A stretch of 64,000 nucleotides of DNA from Paraphoma chrysanthemicola. Its lineage: Eukaryota; Ascomycota; Dothideomycetes; Pleosporales; Phaeosphaeriaceae. The notes beneath the pieces are model-generated. The model ran no database searches. It was not told where the DNA came from and saw only the letters and a list, made by a program, of their open reading frames with translations. Made by a program: the position numbers and the translations under genes. Shown here in pieces: positions 1 through 10,748 of this stretch. The stretch covers positions 1,798,001-1,862,000 of the forward strand of contig JAGMWG010000007.1 in assembly GCA_020744225.1 (NCBI GenBank), read 5' to 3'. The first letter of the stretch is position 1, and each line of letters begins with the position of its first letter.

Positions 1-204
1 CTTCATCTCAACATGTATGTTGCGATGGTTGCGTGGCATGTTGTCGAAGCTGCGTTCCTCCCACCGTCGGACAAGCCGGACTTGTGGGTAGTTGCGAACG
101 CGATTGTCGGAACTGGAGGCTTCGGCATCTGCTATCTCTGGTGCGTGTGGCGGTTGGCGGCCGAAAGTGGGCTGTTTGGCGCAGCGAAGAGCAAGACATC
201 ATGA
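1..204 (+). CDS. 3' end of a membrane-protein gene (partial)
   Basis: The reading frame is open from the left edge and ends at a TGA at 202-204, leaving 67 residues of a C-terminus. The visible part has two hydrophobic stretches, around MYVAMVAWHVVEAAF and VVANAIVGTGGFGICYLW, separated by a short polar loop (PPSDKPD), followed by a short basic/serine tail. This suggests a multi-pass membrane protein whose last helices lie here. I do not recognise the family. The gene converges on cox17. Being cut by the window edge, its start and intron structure are unknown, and an open frame this short could still be chance. Confidence 0.4.
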   Translation, partial: LHLNMYVAMVAWHVVEAAFLPPSDKPDLWVVANAIVGTGGFGICYLWCVWRLAAESGLFGAAKSKTS

Positions 205-401
205 AGTTGCGTGTGTATAGCATTGCCAAGTTGTAGCATTTCTTAGATACCCATGCAGAGCTAGAGGGAAGAGCATTGCCATTTGTAGTGTACATTCCAT
301 GCCGATTGTCCGTCTAGTGCTGTGCGCCATGCCATGCCATGCCATGCAGTGTTGTACAGTATACGCCATCGACTCATTGCATGTGGTCGTGCGTCGTGTG
401 C

Positions 402-745
402 TCAGATCTTGAAGCCGTAGCCGGCCATGCATTGGCGGTACTGGTCGACTAGGCCGGCGCACTCCTTCTGGGCGTCGTTGGAGGTGGAGAAGAGCATGCA
501 CTCGTCGCGCTTAGCCTTCTGGTCGGTGCAGACCTGGGCATTGTGTCAGTAGCAGCGCACGTGCACGTGGTGGTGGATGATGGATCGTACGCAGCACGGC
601 TTGACCTTTGCGGGCGCGGCGGTGGTGTCCTTCAAGTCTGCGCCCAAGTTGGCGGCAGTCGGCGGTGCTATCAATTCTACGTCAGCTGTCTGCAGAGAGG
701 CCACACGTGTGCGAAGGCGAAGCAGCAGCGCGTACCTGTCGCCAT
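402..745 (-). CDS. cox17: Cox17, mitochondrial copper metallochaperone
   Basis: Cox17 carries Cu(I) in the intermembrane space to Sco1 and Cox11 for cytochrome c oxidase assembly. Three exons are seen on the minus strand: 745-736, 685-591 and 533-402, joined by a 50-bp and a 57-bp intron with GTACGC/GTACGA donors and CAG acceptors. Joining them gives 78 residues. The hallmark KPCC-VC copper motif is split by intron 2 (KPCC | VCTDQK) and is followed by RDECMLF, a CX9C pair and the family-typical ending CMAGYGFKI. First-exon coding is only 10 nt. Family length is 60-80 residues, so this is complete. It is divergently arranged with RNA1. A (CA)12 run directly precedes the start codon. Confidence 0.93.
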
Positions 746-769
746 TGTGTGTGTGTGTGTGTGTGTGTG
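746..769. repeat. (TG)12 dinucleotide microsatellite
   Basis: Twelve perfect TG units on the plus strand. On the minus strand they form a (CA)12 tract ending directly at the cox17 start codon, so the repeat lies in the cox17 5' leader. A GC-rich GGGCGG stretch follows at about 770-785. Confidence 0.9.
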
Positions 770-1086
770 CGGGCGGGCGGGTGTGGGTGTGGTTGGAGCG
801 GTGCTTAACAATCGCCCCAAAGTCCCAAATGTTTGGCTGCTCATGTCATCACTGACTGCACACTGGAGACGGCACCGGCCTGGGCACGCACTTCCGCTCG
901 CTGCCACTCGCCCGCTCGCCTGTCGCCCTCCAGACCCTGCGCCGTGAAATGCGCTGCAGTGCCGACAGGGGTCCAGCTGGCCAAACAATTCCACCCCACC
1001 AACGCACACAAACATCCTTCGTACCCACCCTCTCGCTGCTTGAGTATTGCTTACCATCTGGCACCGCCCCGTCTGTCCTGCACACA
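770..1086. promoter_or_regulatory. Shared divergent promoter of cox17 and RNA1
   Basis: About 320 bp between two divergently read start codons, continuing from the microsatellite. It is C-rich with many CCACC/CACC stretches on the RNA1 side. No clear TATA box is seen. Both genes are housekeeping, which fits a compact shared promoter. This is inferred from position only. Confidence 0.5.
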
Positions 1087-2370
1087 ATGTCTGCGCCCAC
1101 CGTCTTCTCGCTCGAGGGCCAGGGCCTCAAGCTCACCACCGCCGCGGACATTGCGCCTCACATCCAGGCCCTCGAGCGCAACGACGCTGTCGAGGAGGTC
1201 CGGTTCCTGGGCAACACGCTGGGAGTCGAGGCGAGCGCGGCCCTCGCCACGGTGCTGCAGACCAAGAAGAGCCTCAAGGTCGCCAACCTCGCAGACATCT
1301 TCACCTCGCGCCTGCTCTCCGAAATCCCGCCCGCCCTGTCGCACCTCGTCACCGCCCTCCTGACGCTCCCCGACCTGCACACGGTCGACCTCTCCGATAA
1401 TGCCTTCGGGCTGAACACGGTCGCCCCGCTCGTCGACTTCCTCTCCCAGCACACGCCGCTGCGCTATCTGTACCTCAACAACAACGGCCTCGGTCCCGCC
1501 GCTGGCGTGCTTGTCGCCGATGCGCTGACCACCCTGGCCGAGAAGAAGGCGGCCGCACGCAACGAGGGCAGGCAGGTGCCGGATCTGGAGCTTGTCATCT
1601 GCGGCCGCAACCGCCTCGAGAATGGCAGCATGGCAGCATGGGCCAAGGCGTACGCAGCCAACACCGGCATAAAGACGATCAAGATGACGCAGAACGGCAT
1701 CCGGCAAGAAGGCATCACACACCTCCTCTCCAACGGCCTGCTCCACCTCACCAAGCTCGAGACGCTTGACTTGCAGGACAACACCTTCACAGCCATGGGC
1801 GCAAATGCACTCAGTAAAGTGCTTGGACGATGGCCTGAGCTCCGCGAACTCGGTGTCGGTGACTGCCTGCTCAGCGGGCGAGGTGGTGTTGCACTGGCAT
1901 CCGCCCTGGAGAGAGGTCAGAACAAAAAGGTCCAAGTGTTGCGCCTGCAGTTCAACGAGATCAACGCCAAAGGCGTCCAGGGCCTCGCGTCCGCCGCCTC
2001 GTCCGCCCTGCCCGCCCTGCGCCGCGTCGAGCTAAACGGGAACCAGTTCAGCGAAGATGACTCCAGCATCGAGAAACTGCGCGAAGTGCTTGAGGCGAGG
2101 AAAGAAGAGAGTGGGGAGAATGCCGACGACGAGCAATACTGGGGTCTTGATGAACTGGACGAGCTTGAAAGCGAGGCTGAGGACGACGAAGAGAGTGACG
2201 ACGAGGAGAAGCGCGGAGAGGCCAGCGATGACGAGGGTGTCGAGGTGGAAGAGAAGGCGGCACGGCAAATCGTGCAAGACCAACAAGCTGAGGAGAGTAA
2301 TGTTGCCCAAGAGAAGGACAAGAAGGTAGACGACCTCGCCAATGCTCTGGCGAAGACAGAGATCAAGTAG
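1087..2370 (+). CDS. rna1: Ran GTPase-activating protein 1 (RNA1)
   Basis: RanGAP stimulates GTP hydrolysis by Ran in the cytoplasm, keeping the RanGTP gradient that drives nuclear transport. The single exon encodes 427 residues. The start was placed at ATG 1087 (MSAPTVFSLEGQGLKL), the usual fungal N-terminus; the frame is open further upstream but that part is leader-like. Leucine-rich repeats of the RNA1 type run through the first ~340 residues, for example VRFLGNTLGVEAS, HTVDLSDNAFG and LRYLYLNNNGLG (holding the conserved Asn region), then LETLDLQDNTF and VLRLQFNEIN. A strongly acidic tail follows (DELDELESEAEDDEESDDEE), also a family hallmark. Length and order match fungal RanGAP. Confidence 0.95.
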   Translation: MSAPTVFSLEGQGLKLTTAADIAPHIQALERNDAVEEVRFLGNTLGVEASAALATVLQTKKSLKVANLADIFTSRLLSEIPPALSHLVTALLTLPDLHTVDLSDNAFGLNTVAPLVDFLSQHTPLRYLYLNNNGLGPAAGVLVADALTTLAEKKAAARNEGRQVPDLELVICGRNRLENGSMAAWAKAYAANTGIKTIKMTQNGIRQEGITHLLSNGLLHLTKLETLDLQDNTFTAMGANALSKVLGRWPELRELGVGDCLLSGRGGVALASALERGQNKKVQVLRLQFNEINAKGVQGLASAASSALPALRRVELNGNQFSEDDSSIEKLREVLEARKEESGENADDEQYWGLDELDELESEAEDDEESDDEEKRGEASDDEGVEVEEKAARQIVQDQQAEESNVAQEKDKKVDDLANALAKTEIK

Positions 2371-2684
2371 GCAAAGGCTATAGCCTGGAGTTGAGGGACT
2401 TGTGCATAGGGACGAGATACCATAGACACACGTATTGAGCAGACGCGCCTTTCATATCTCATCCTCTTGGAATGTTCACTATGAGAGAAAGCCGATTTAG
2501 GGCCTAACATGTATGGCGCTTGTATTTGACATATGCCAACATGGCTCTCTGTCTAGCTATGTCTTGCATATTTAGGTTACATCTTACTTGGTGCTCCTTG
2601 GCATCCTTGGACACCGATCAGGACCGCTTCACTCCAGCCATGCGGGCAGTGGTGCCTCAAAAGACCCGTGTCTTGACCACTCAT
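2371..2684. other. Convergent 3' intergenic region
   Basis: About 310 bp between the 3' ends of RNA1 (plus) and the SMP gene (minus). It presumably holds both 3' UTRs; no coding or RNA feature is seen. Confidence 0.5.
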
Positions 2685-3914
2685 TCATTTGACCTCCGCG
2701 GCAGGTTGGCTGTTCTCACGCTTGTGGGCGCTGGCCATGGCCTGAGAGGCTAGACCACCCTTCTCGACATGGCCATGAGAACGATGCTCGCGGAAGTGCA
2801 GGTGGGCAGCATCTTCTTTGCTGACCTTCTCCAGCTCGCTCTTGATATTGGGCTCCAGGCCCATCTCAGCCAGCTTCAAGTTGACCTCGCGATCGTGCTG
2901 CGATTGCTCCTTGCGGTGCTTGTACTCCTCAAAAGAGCTGTTGGGCGAGACGTTAGACCGGTCGCTGAGAGACTCGGTGCGCTTCTTGGAGACGAGTGAC
3001 TGCGCCGAGGCGGCAAGGCCACCTTTGTCCGTCTTGCTATGAGCACGAGTCTTGCGGGAGTGTAACAGATTAGCATCAGCCTCCGACACGGTACCTTCTT
3101 CAATTTGAGGCTTGATGGTGCTCTCGACCTTGTGAAGTTTGGCCTCCCTGGCATGGTGAGACTGTTCCTGGGGCGTGAAGGTCTTGCTGTTTCCGCGGGA
3201 TCGAGTACTCACCGGGCTGGATTCGTTGCTGAGGGACAGCTGGCGCTCACGCTTGGCTGCAACAGACTGAGCAATGGAGGTGATGCCACCCTTCTCTGTA
3301 TGGCCATGGGCACGAGCCTCGAGAGAGTGGAGATGGTTGGCTTCCTCGATGGTGACAGTGCCCTCCACCACCTTGGGTTCGATCTTAGCGATTTCCTCTT
3401 GCAGCTCGGTCTCTAGTTCGGGATGTGGGGCGTTGGTGTGGCCAACAGCCTTTTGCATCTCTGTCTGATCTCAGCTACATATCGAACAGCAAGAGTGAAT
3501 GTATGCTGAAGAGACGTGACAGTAGGGTACAGTCAAGAGAGTGATGGGGCACTTACTGCTGACAATAGCTTGAGCAGTCTTCAGCACCTCAGTCGTGACT
3601 CCAGCAGGGTTCTGCTCGACCGCCACCTTGAGGTCATTGACGACGGTGAGCAGGGACGTATGAGGAGCCTGGCCTAGAGTAGGGTCTACCTCGTGGACGA
3701 TCTCGCTGGCAGCAGCAAAAGCCTCGACTGCTGAGATGATCTTGGCCGAGCGAAGGTCGCGAGCTTCGGCATTCTCAGATAGGCGGCGGGCATCCTCAGT
3801 AGTGATGGTGCTTGGATCTTCGCGAAGCTTCTTGAGAACGTCCTCAAGCAGGACACTGAAGTGCTCGTTGCGAGCAGAGTCTTGCGGGCCAGACTTTTCG
3901 GTGTTACTGGTCAT
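2685..3914 (-). CDS. Seed-maturation-protein (SMP/LEA-like) repeat protein
   Basis: Two exons on the minus strand, 3914-3557 and 3460-2685, joined by a 96-bp intron (GTAAGT donor, CAGACAG acceptor), give 377 residues. The exon 2 part carries three strong SMP repeats with their central histidines near residues 164, 253 and 341, a spacing of about 88. Core motifs are EANHLHSLEARAHGHTEKGG, DANLLHSRKTRAHSKTDKGG and DAAHLHFREHRSHGHVEKGG. Exon 1 has weaker versions (TTEDARRLSENAEARDL and VTTEVLKTAQAIVSSK). SMP domains are best known from plant LEA group 5 proteins tied to desiccation tolerance; fungi have related proteins. The protein is hydrophilic with no signal peptide, so it is probably cytosolic. 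A stress-protection role is inferred from the family. Start chosen at the MTSNTEKSG methionine. Confidence 0.85.
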
Positions 3915-4500
3915 GATGGTTGGTGTGGCTGTGGAATCAGTGGCACAAGGACAACTATAAAAGCTTGGCCGACACGTTTTGTCGCCTTCTGAGGTGTTAG
4001 TGGAGAAAACCATGTGCGCGGCTGTGTTTATGAGTGACGTTGTGCTAGTGGACTGTGCCTGCAGTGTTGGTGTAGGGCGGCAAGCAGGTAGGTGCAAACG
4101 CGGTGCAGAGCACCTCACATGTCATCACAAAGCTATTTGATGCATGGCTGCCCTTAGTCAAAGCCACCCACAGAGACATTAGTGCACCCATTGGAAGAAA
4201 AACGACTTGCCTTTACGTCGATAAGCCCTAACACTGGTGGCTGGCAACACAGTCGATGCAATATTAACCATACCAATCTGGCGCCATGGAGTAGAAGCGA
4301 TGAGAGAGCTCTATCCGCAAGGCGTTGCGTGAGAGCATCGAAATGAATAGAGCGCCCACATTTTAGCTGGCTCATGTCCCAGGGGCAAGTGCGGGTGGTC
4401 GCTATTCGCATCCTCTTCTCACATCTTGGTTCCATGCCTTGCAAGCACCGGTCTCGTGCGTGGTTTTCCACCTTTCCCTCTGAACCGACCACTTCCAAAT
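3915..4500. other. Intergenic, upstream of the SMP gene
   Basis: About 590 bp. The first ~200 bp are open in the SMP frame but read like a 5' leader. No convincing gene, RNA or repeat is seen in the rest. Confidence 0.4.
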
Positions 4501-4933
4501 TCACATGCTTTCAATATACGAGGACGAAGAGTACTCCGCTAGAAGCGCGGCAATAACCGAATAGTCTACTTCGTCATCGTCGGCCCAGGTGTTACGCATG
4601 GCGGAAGCAGAGCCAGCAGCAGTAATAGACGCGGCAGCGGGGATGCCAGGAATATTCGCCAAAGTCTGCGATATAACGATGTCGGCAGCCTGAAGATTGA
4701 GTCTGGTCCTTCAGCTTGCGTGTTTGCTGCATGCGCGTGACCCAGCTCCAGCATGGACAACCTTAGGAGACTACTGCATCAATCTTCGCTTCATCTCACT
4801 CTACCTCATCGGTACTAAGATCGCAGTCTCTCTTGGCGTTATCGAACATTTCGTGACGGTCGCCCAGCACGCTGTCCATGATGTTGCCGTCGCATGCCGT
4901 AATGTTAATGCCAAACAAGCCCCCGTGCCTTCG
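4501..4933 (-). CDS. Possible unrecognised gene, last two exons
   Basis: A candidate 3' exon at 4689-4501 (63 codons with TGA) begins after a good acceptor (ATCTTCAG) and reads ADIVISQTLANIPGIPAAAS, then an Asp/Glu patch (WADDDEVDY) and a Ser-rich end. Upstream, in the same phase across a 115-bp GT-AG interval (4804-4690), a second block ending at 4805 reads GLFGINITACDGNIMDSVLG and then HEMFDNAKRDCDLSTDE. Composition looks protein-like and the phases agree. A further Cys-containing block may lie near 5000-5100 (LHSCQRRCRAELL, then MQIGGLSQATRICSG), but I could not join it with credible splice sites. No family is recognised. It could be a lineage-specific, possibly secreted, protein, a decayed gene, or chance. 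Confidence 0.28.
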
Positions 4934-5311
4934 TCAGCGTCACCTTTTTCACCACTCACCGCTACAGATTCTCGTGGCCTGAGACAATCCGCCAATTTGC
5001 ATCCCGATGCCGTGGAATGAAAGGAGCTCAGCACGACAGCGTCTCTGACAGCTGTGAAGCTCATCGCACTTGGCAGGAGGTTCTTCGACGAACGTCCGAG
5101 CGCATCCAGGTTTCAGCCTCTCGTTGACTCGACTTCTGACCCTGGCCCAGCCAGGTCTCACCCTAAGGCTCGAGACAGAAGCCTCCGGTGCTTCTGGCTG
5201 TGCTATTGGCGAGTAAAGTTCCGGCTTCTGGGATTCGCTTGCTGTCAGTACGGTTCGTGCCGTTGTGCTGCGCGGCTGCGCCTTGGCGGGCTCAAAGGCT
5301 GATTGTAACAA

Positions 5312-6025
5312 GCTGCGCCCAGCCGCCGAAGGACCTTATTTGGGAGTGCCGTCCAACTTCTTTGGCACACTCTGGCTTGTCCTGTAACATCTTATACTTG
5401 GAGACACGGCCTGAACGCGCAAGCTCGTCAGCGCTCAGCATCCCGAGCGCTTGGAGCAGCTAAGATTCTTTAGCCACACAGTTTTGATGAACGAATCACG
5501 ACCGACAAAGCTGAACAAGCAAGGTTTCTCATCGTCACGTATGATCCTCGAGTGGAGATGGGGAGACCCATGGCTGTTTAGCAACAGCGGGAATTGACCG
5601 GCAACCGCCAGGCCAATATTTGATATCTAGCCCCATGGTTCTGGTTCTGCCTCTCGCTCGTGTCTTCAGCTTATCATCTAAGTCACGATCTTCTAATGTC
5701 TGCTTCACAAAGGCCAGGTGCCATTACCAATTAATACATTCTACCCGGCGCAACTTCATACCTACGGGATCTTCGGAGTGTCTGATTCGATGGCTGCACA
5801 GGCTTGTCCCGTGAGTGGGAGGAGCGGACCAACCTGTCCATCAGGACGTCTGGGTCCGCGTGGTTGTGCGTTTGCTGCTTTTCAACCTAACCTTGCGGCA
5901 TCTCCGGCATACACAGAGGTTTGTGCTGGCTCACTATGACAACACGAAGCAACTGACCCTTTCAGAACTCATGTACAGTGAACACCCTTCATGATAGAGA
6001 GCGTAAGGCTCTGAACGAGGTGCTC
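5312..6025. other. Intergenic and possible 5' exon of the fusion gene
   Basis: Mostly without convincing coding potential. One point matters: ATG 5790 opens a 7-codon stretch ending in a GTGAGT donor at 5811. A CTGAC branch and CTTTCAG acceptor end at 5965, after which the frame runs in phase into the large gene downstream. This may be its true first exon. Confidence 0.35.
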
Positions 6026-9000
6026 ATGCCTGAAGCACCTGCGCGGTCATTGACAAATGGATTGAAAAACGCAGACGTGCTTCAACCCGAAGATAACGAC
6101 TTATTGGCTTTTGCGTTGGGCGCTCCTGCAAGACGTGTTTTGACTCGTGCAGAAGAGATCGGCCCAAAGACTGGATGGAAGGACGGTTATCTCTCCTCTG
6201 CCCATGGCTTTCTCCCACCAGATCCATCAGAAGCACCCGTCGCTCTTCGAGCATCTCCTGGCCGAATATGGTCGGATCTCTGTGAACGAATGCCCGGCGT
6301 GGTCGCGCGTGGTAACATGCGCAATTCCATCCTTGCCCTGCCATTGGTACACGGAACACCCGAAAACATTCCGGATCGAGCACTGTGGGCGGCAACTGTA
6401 TGTCTGGGCATATTGGCCAGTGTATACAGATATGAAGAGGTCAACGATGGGAACGAAGGCGTTAACATTACCGCGCCACAGTCTGCGTTTAAGAATATAC
6501 ATGGCGACGATGATGAAGAGGAAGAGACTAGAGGCATTCCTCGGAACATTGCCATCCCGCTGCGACAAGTGTGTACACGCATGGGACGAGCATTGCCGCA
6601 CTTGACACAGTTTGATGTCTCGATATACAACTACAAGCTCAGAGACCCAACGAGTGTGCAGCCTTATCTAGTCAGAACTGAGAACATGGACTTGAGGTGG
6701 CCGGTGAGTTGACTCTGCCTAATTTTTCATAGCCGAACGCTGACATGGCACAGGTCTTCAACGATCGTGGTGAAGCAATGTTTTTGCAATGCATGGCAGA
6801 AGTACATGGCTGCTTCCAATCTGGTGTCGAGGTTGTTACGCGATGCCAGGAAGCTGTCATGAACAGAGATCCCGAAGCTCTGCTACATGAGTTAGTAAAT
6901 CTGAAGGAACTTATCGACCAGCTCCCATACGTTTTCCACAAGATATCCGTCAATCCCAATGCTGGAGAACAGTTCGCGAATCCGGTCGAATGGGGCCAGC
7001 GTTACGCCAAGTTCTCGGCACCTCTTTCGAAACGCGTGCCAGCTCTTTCCGGATTAGCACTTCCACTCTTTCTTCTCATGGATGCATTTATCGGGCGCAC
7101 AAAGTATGCGTCATTTCTGGGTATCGAAGCGGTGCATCTCCGTCGTTGGTTACCACTCAACATACGAGCGTTCATCACGGCCGTCGAACACCACTATCAA
7201 ATTCCCAGTTATGTCAAGTCGAGCGGAGATCCACGTCTTGAAGGTGTTCTAGAAGGCATCATTGAATCCTACGCAGGTGAGCGGGGCTTCATGGGCACTC
7301 ATCGCTACAAAGTGTACGGTTTCCTCGAAGTCGTTGCAAAGACTGGTCGCTCCGAGACGAATGGCAATGCGGGAGCTGGCGACTCTGAAGGTCGACCATG
7401 GGAAGAAGTTCACCATACTCTTTCCGACTCAATGAAAGAAAGACTTGGTCCCTACCGCGGCGAAGTCAAAGTTGAGCCTCAGCAAATGAGAGGAAGCTTC
7501 GAGGAATGCCGTTTCCAAGCCAAGATTCTCGATCGGCAACTTATCGATCAAGATGGGAAACGTGCCACTGGAATGGTCACATTCGACTTGTCTAATACCG
7601 GAATTACCTTTCAGCCAGGTGATAGGCTCGCCGTTATGCCTATGAACGCGCCTCATGAAGTTTCCAAAGTCGTTGCCGCACTGGGGCTTGACCACCTAAT
7701 GGAAACTGTCGTGCCGGTGGAACAAGGATCAATTTGGGCACGATTCTCGGAGCACTTGCGATTGGTTTCTAAAAGAACTGGTACGGGCTTGACCGTCAGA
7801 GACATACTTCGAAGAGGACATTTGGCGCCTTTGACTAAGGAACTGGTGCTCTCTGTACACCAACAACTTCGTGCATGTTCAAAGAGCACTTTGAAGATTC
7901 TCTCATCAGACTACTGGCCGGTCAAGGGCAGTCTCGGCGATCTTCTTCAACTGGCCATTTCAGAAGCGCCGGTAGATGTCTGGGATCACGCGTTTGATCT
8001 CAATAATCTTGCGTGGCTCCCGAAACTAATCAGCTTAGAAGTTCCACGCACGTATTCCATCAGCAATTCGTCATCAGAGCTTCTCCCAAGTACTATTGAC
8101 CTTACAGTATCTCGTGTAGAAGCCACCCGCGATCCCATCTTCGCAAGCGTTCAGCCACAACTGCCGTTGTACGGAGTTTCGAGTGGCTTCTTGAATCCAG
8201 CTCCGGATACTATGGAGTTCTCATGCGACGCTGATGATGGTAGCACTGTGCTTATTGGAGTCTCAAGACCCATCCAATTCCAGTTACCATCGTCCACTAC
8301 GGTACCAGTCGCAATGTTTGCAGGTGGTTCAGGCATAGCTCCTTTCCGAGGCTTTTGGCAGAAGCGCTGTCAATCGGGCATAGGGCGAAATATCCTATTT
8401 CTCGGTGTTCAATCCCGCGAGAAGCTTGTGCACGAGTTCGAACTCAGAAGCCTTGTGCAGCATGGTGCTCTGGAGCTGCACACAGCCTTCTCCAGGGATA
8501 GGAGCGGCTTGATCTACGACTCTGCGAGCCAGGATTTGATTGAGCAAGACATGGAGCCTCGTTATATTGATGCGACTATTGTCGAACAGGGGCAGCTCGT
8601 CTCTGAATTGGTCCTATCAAAAAGTCAAGGAGGCCTTGGAGGTCACCTATACATATGTGGCTCAGTATCGGTGTACGAAACAGTAATGTCCGGGATCAAG
8701 CAAGCCATCTACAGATATCAGGCATCGACACACTCCACAGCTGACTCACTCTTGGCGACCGCTTTCGCCGAGAGACGCCTACTGCTGGACATCTTCATGT
8801 CGCCTCAACCGCAGTCACTTACAACCCCAACGATATCCCTGTCGAAATTGGCCGCGCACACGGGACACAGAAAAGGCTCGAGGATGTGGATTGGTGTACA
8901 TGGTGCCGTTTATGATGTCACGGACTTCTTGCCCATGCACCCTGGCGGTACCCTGATTGTCGCTGCCAGTGCAGGTCTGGATGCTACCAAGACATTTCAT

Positions 9001-10748
9001 GAGCTGGCTCATGACACCAACCCCGAAGTATCATCCCTGCTGTCGAAATATTTTGTTGGGCATCTCGCGCCGAAACCGCAACTCGCAAGCCCCGAGATCA
9101 GCAAATTGTACGACATGTGGTACCAATATCTCAAGACCAGCATCGAAAGTCTTACTACACTTTACTTCGAGACTACAACTATCTTGGAGGACTCCAAGAT
9201 TTGGTTTTCTGGAGGGCTTCTAAACATTGGTGGTGTCCGAAAGTTCTACCAATTCCAATCGCGGCTATTGCAAAATGGATTTTCGACATTGTTTGGGGCG
9301 AAGCTGCAGGAAATCTACCTCAGCATCACATACGCTCTTGTGAATGCTGTCACGCCAGGGGTACAGCTTCCGGACATCATTGGAACTATTACCCGTGCAC
9401 AGTCTGGACAAAATGCGGCTAAAGCCATGCGAGAAATATCGGAGATTGGACAATTCGTCAGCAATAACGCAAAAGCAGCACGTTTTCACGAGAACGGAAT
9501 ACTTACATACGCGAGGACTGCAACAGAGTTGGACGTTGCCTTCCTTGAACAAGTTCGTGACGAGGCAGCGCAAGGCATGGATGCTTTCGATATCATCGCA
9601 TCGAAGGACGAAGCAACGAGCTCTAAACAAGTACGTAATAACTTACATGAATATGCATTAGGAATACCTTTCTGACTGTGTCGTAGATAAAGCTAGCATC
9701 ATACCTCCTAACTATCCTGGAGCGCATTGCAGCTCGGCTTGAATCGTACTACGCTTCACTGGCTCAGGAATCAGTCTATAAGCCCGAGATCGAGAATAAT
9801 CCAGCAAGAGCTCGCTGGCAGAATGTCCGCCGCAAGATTACAGAAGGCTCATTTTTCGTCCTTGCTAGGCCTCCCTCATTTGCAAAATCAGTCGATTTCG
9901 GCTCTGTGGTACGAAGATCGCCTCTGACGAACACAGCCCGTGTGGATTTTGCTCAGATCTTCGCCGATGCACAACAATCGATCGAGTCAAGTTCAATAAG
10001 TCGCTCAACGGATTCTGCTGTTGACGTGCAACAGCCGCGACGATTGGCCGACATACATACGGCTCGTGCAGCAGAAAATTCGCAAGCGCCCAGTACCTTT
10101 GAGGTTGGACAACAGAGCATCGCACTCAAACGAATGTCCAGCTTCATCAACGCAAACATTTCGAACATTCGGCGACTGAGCCGTCTGCCCGCAAGTCACA
10201 ATTTTGGTGACATTATGGCTGCTTATGGAAAGCAGGCCACCACTCAATCGCCGCGTACGCCCGCTGTAAGCTCTCGAGGGCATACCACTGCACCAAGTTC
10301 AATGACCAATATCAATGTTCAAGGGTTGCGTTTGAGAGGTAACACTACGCCCCTGCCAGCGCCACAACCACTGCGCACCAACCAGCGGACGCCATCGTTT
10401 GAGGATGACGCTCTGAACTATCAACGATCTCCTTTTCCCCATGGATTTCAGGCTCAGTCACCCATACCAACCTTAGCATCCACCACGGAGGGAACGGCAT
10501 CTGCCATGAATGCAGCCATGATGCATCTCAATCGTCGAGAGCCACCACGGAGTATTACACCTTTGCCTGCATCACCACGAGCCTCACTCGCACTGAGTGC
10601 GGCGTCATCCCGACGGAAAAGAAGCGACGGCAGCTCATCTGTACCTGCAATCCCTAGCATTGCAGCTGGCTTGAGAGCATTAAAATTAGGCGCAAATGCG
10701 AATGGGGACGAGCTGAAGTTTATGCAGGCGCATCGGACGCTTTCATGA
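6026..10748 (+). CDS. IDO-like heme domain / FAD-NADPH reductase / cytochrome b5 fusion
   Basis: Three exons, 6026-6703, 6754-9630 and 9687-10748 (introns of 50 and 56 bp), encode about 1,538 residues. Residues ~50-450 resemble the indoleamine 2,3-dioxygenase/PrnB superfamily: HGFLPPDP near the N-terminus, LRRWLPLNIRAF, and FMGTHRYKVYGFL with the putative proximal heme ligand His409. From ~460 a cytochrome-P450-reductase-type FAD module follows (FQPGDRLAVMP; RTYSIS at ~658), with NADPH motifs AGGSGIAPFRGF (~750) and LYICGS. There is no FMN domain. A cytochrome b5 domain has HPGG (His955) and FHELAH (His979), the expected 24-residue ligand spacing. About 550 residues of helical, then Ser/Pro-rich tail follow. 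Inferred flow is NADPH to FAD to b5 to the dioxygenase heme; the substrate is unknown. The start may instead be a 5' exon at 5790-5810. Confidence 0.85.

Noticed and set aside
677..1087. Minus-strand frame through the cox17-RNA1 promoter
   Set aside because: Product of GC-rich and CA-repeat sequence; the spliced Cox17 model explains the coding part.
1051..1935. 294-codon minus-strand frame opposite RNA1
   Set aside because: Antisense shadow of a GC-rich, high-confidence RNA1 coding sequence; no family features.
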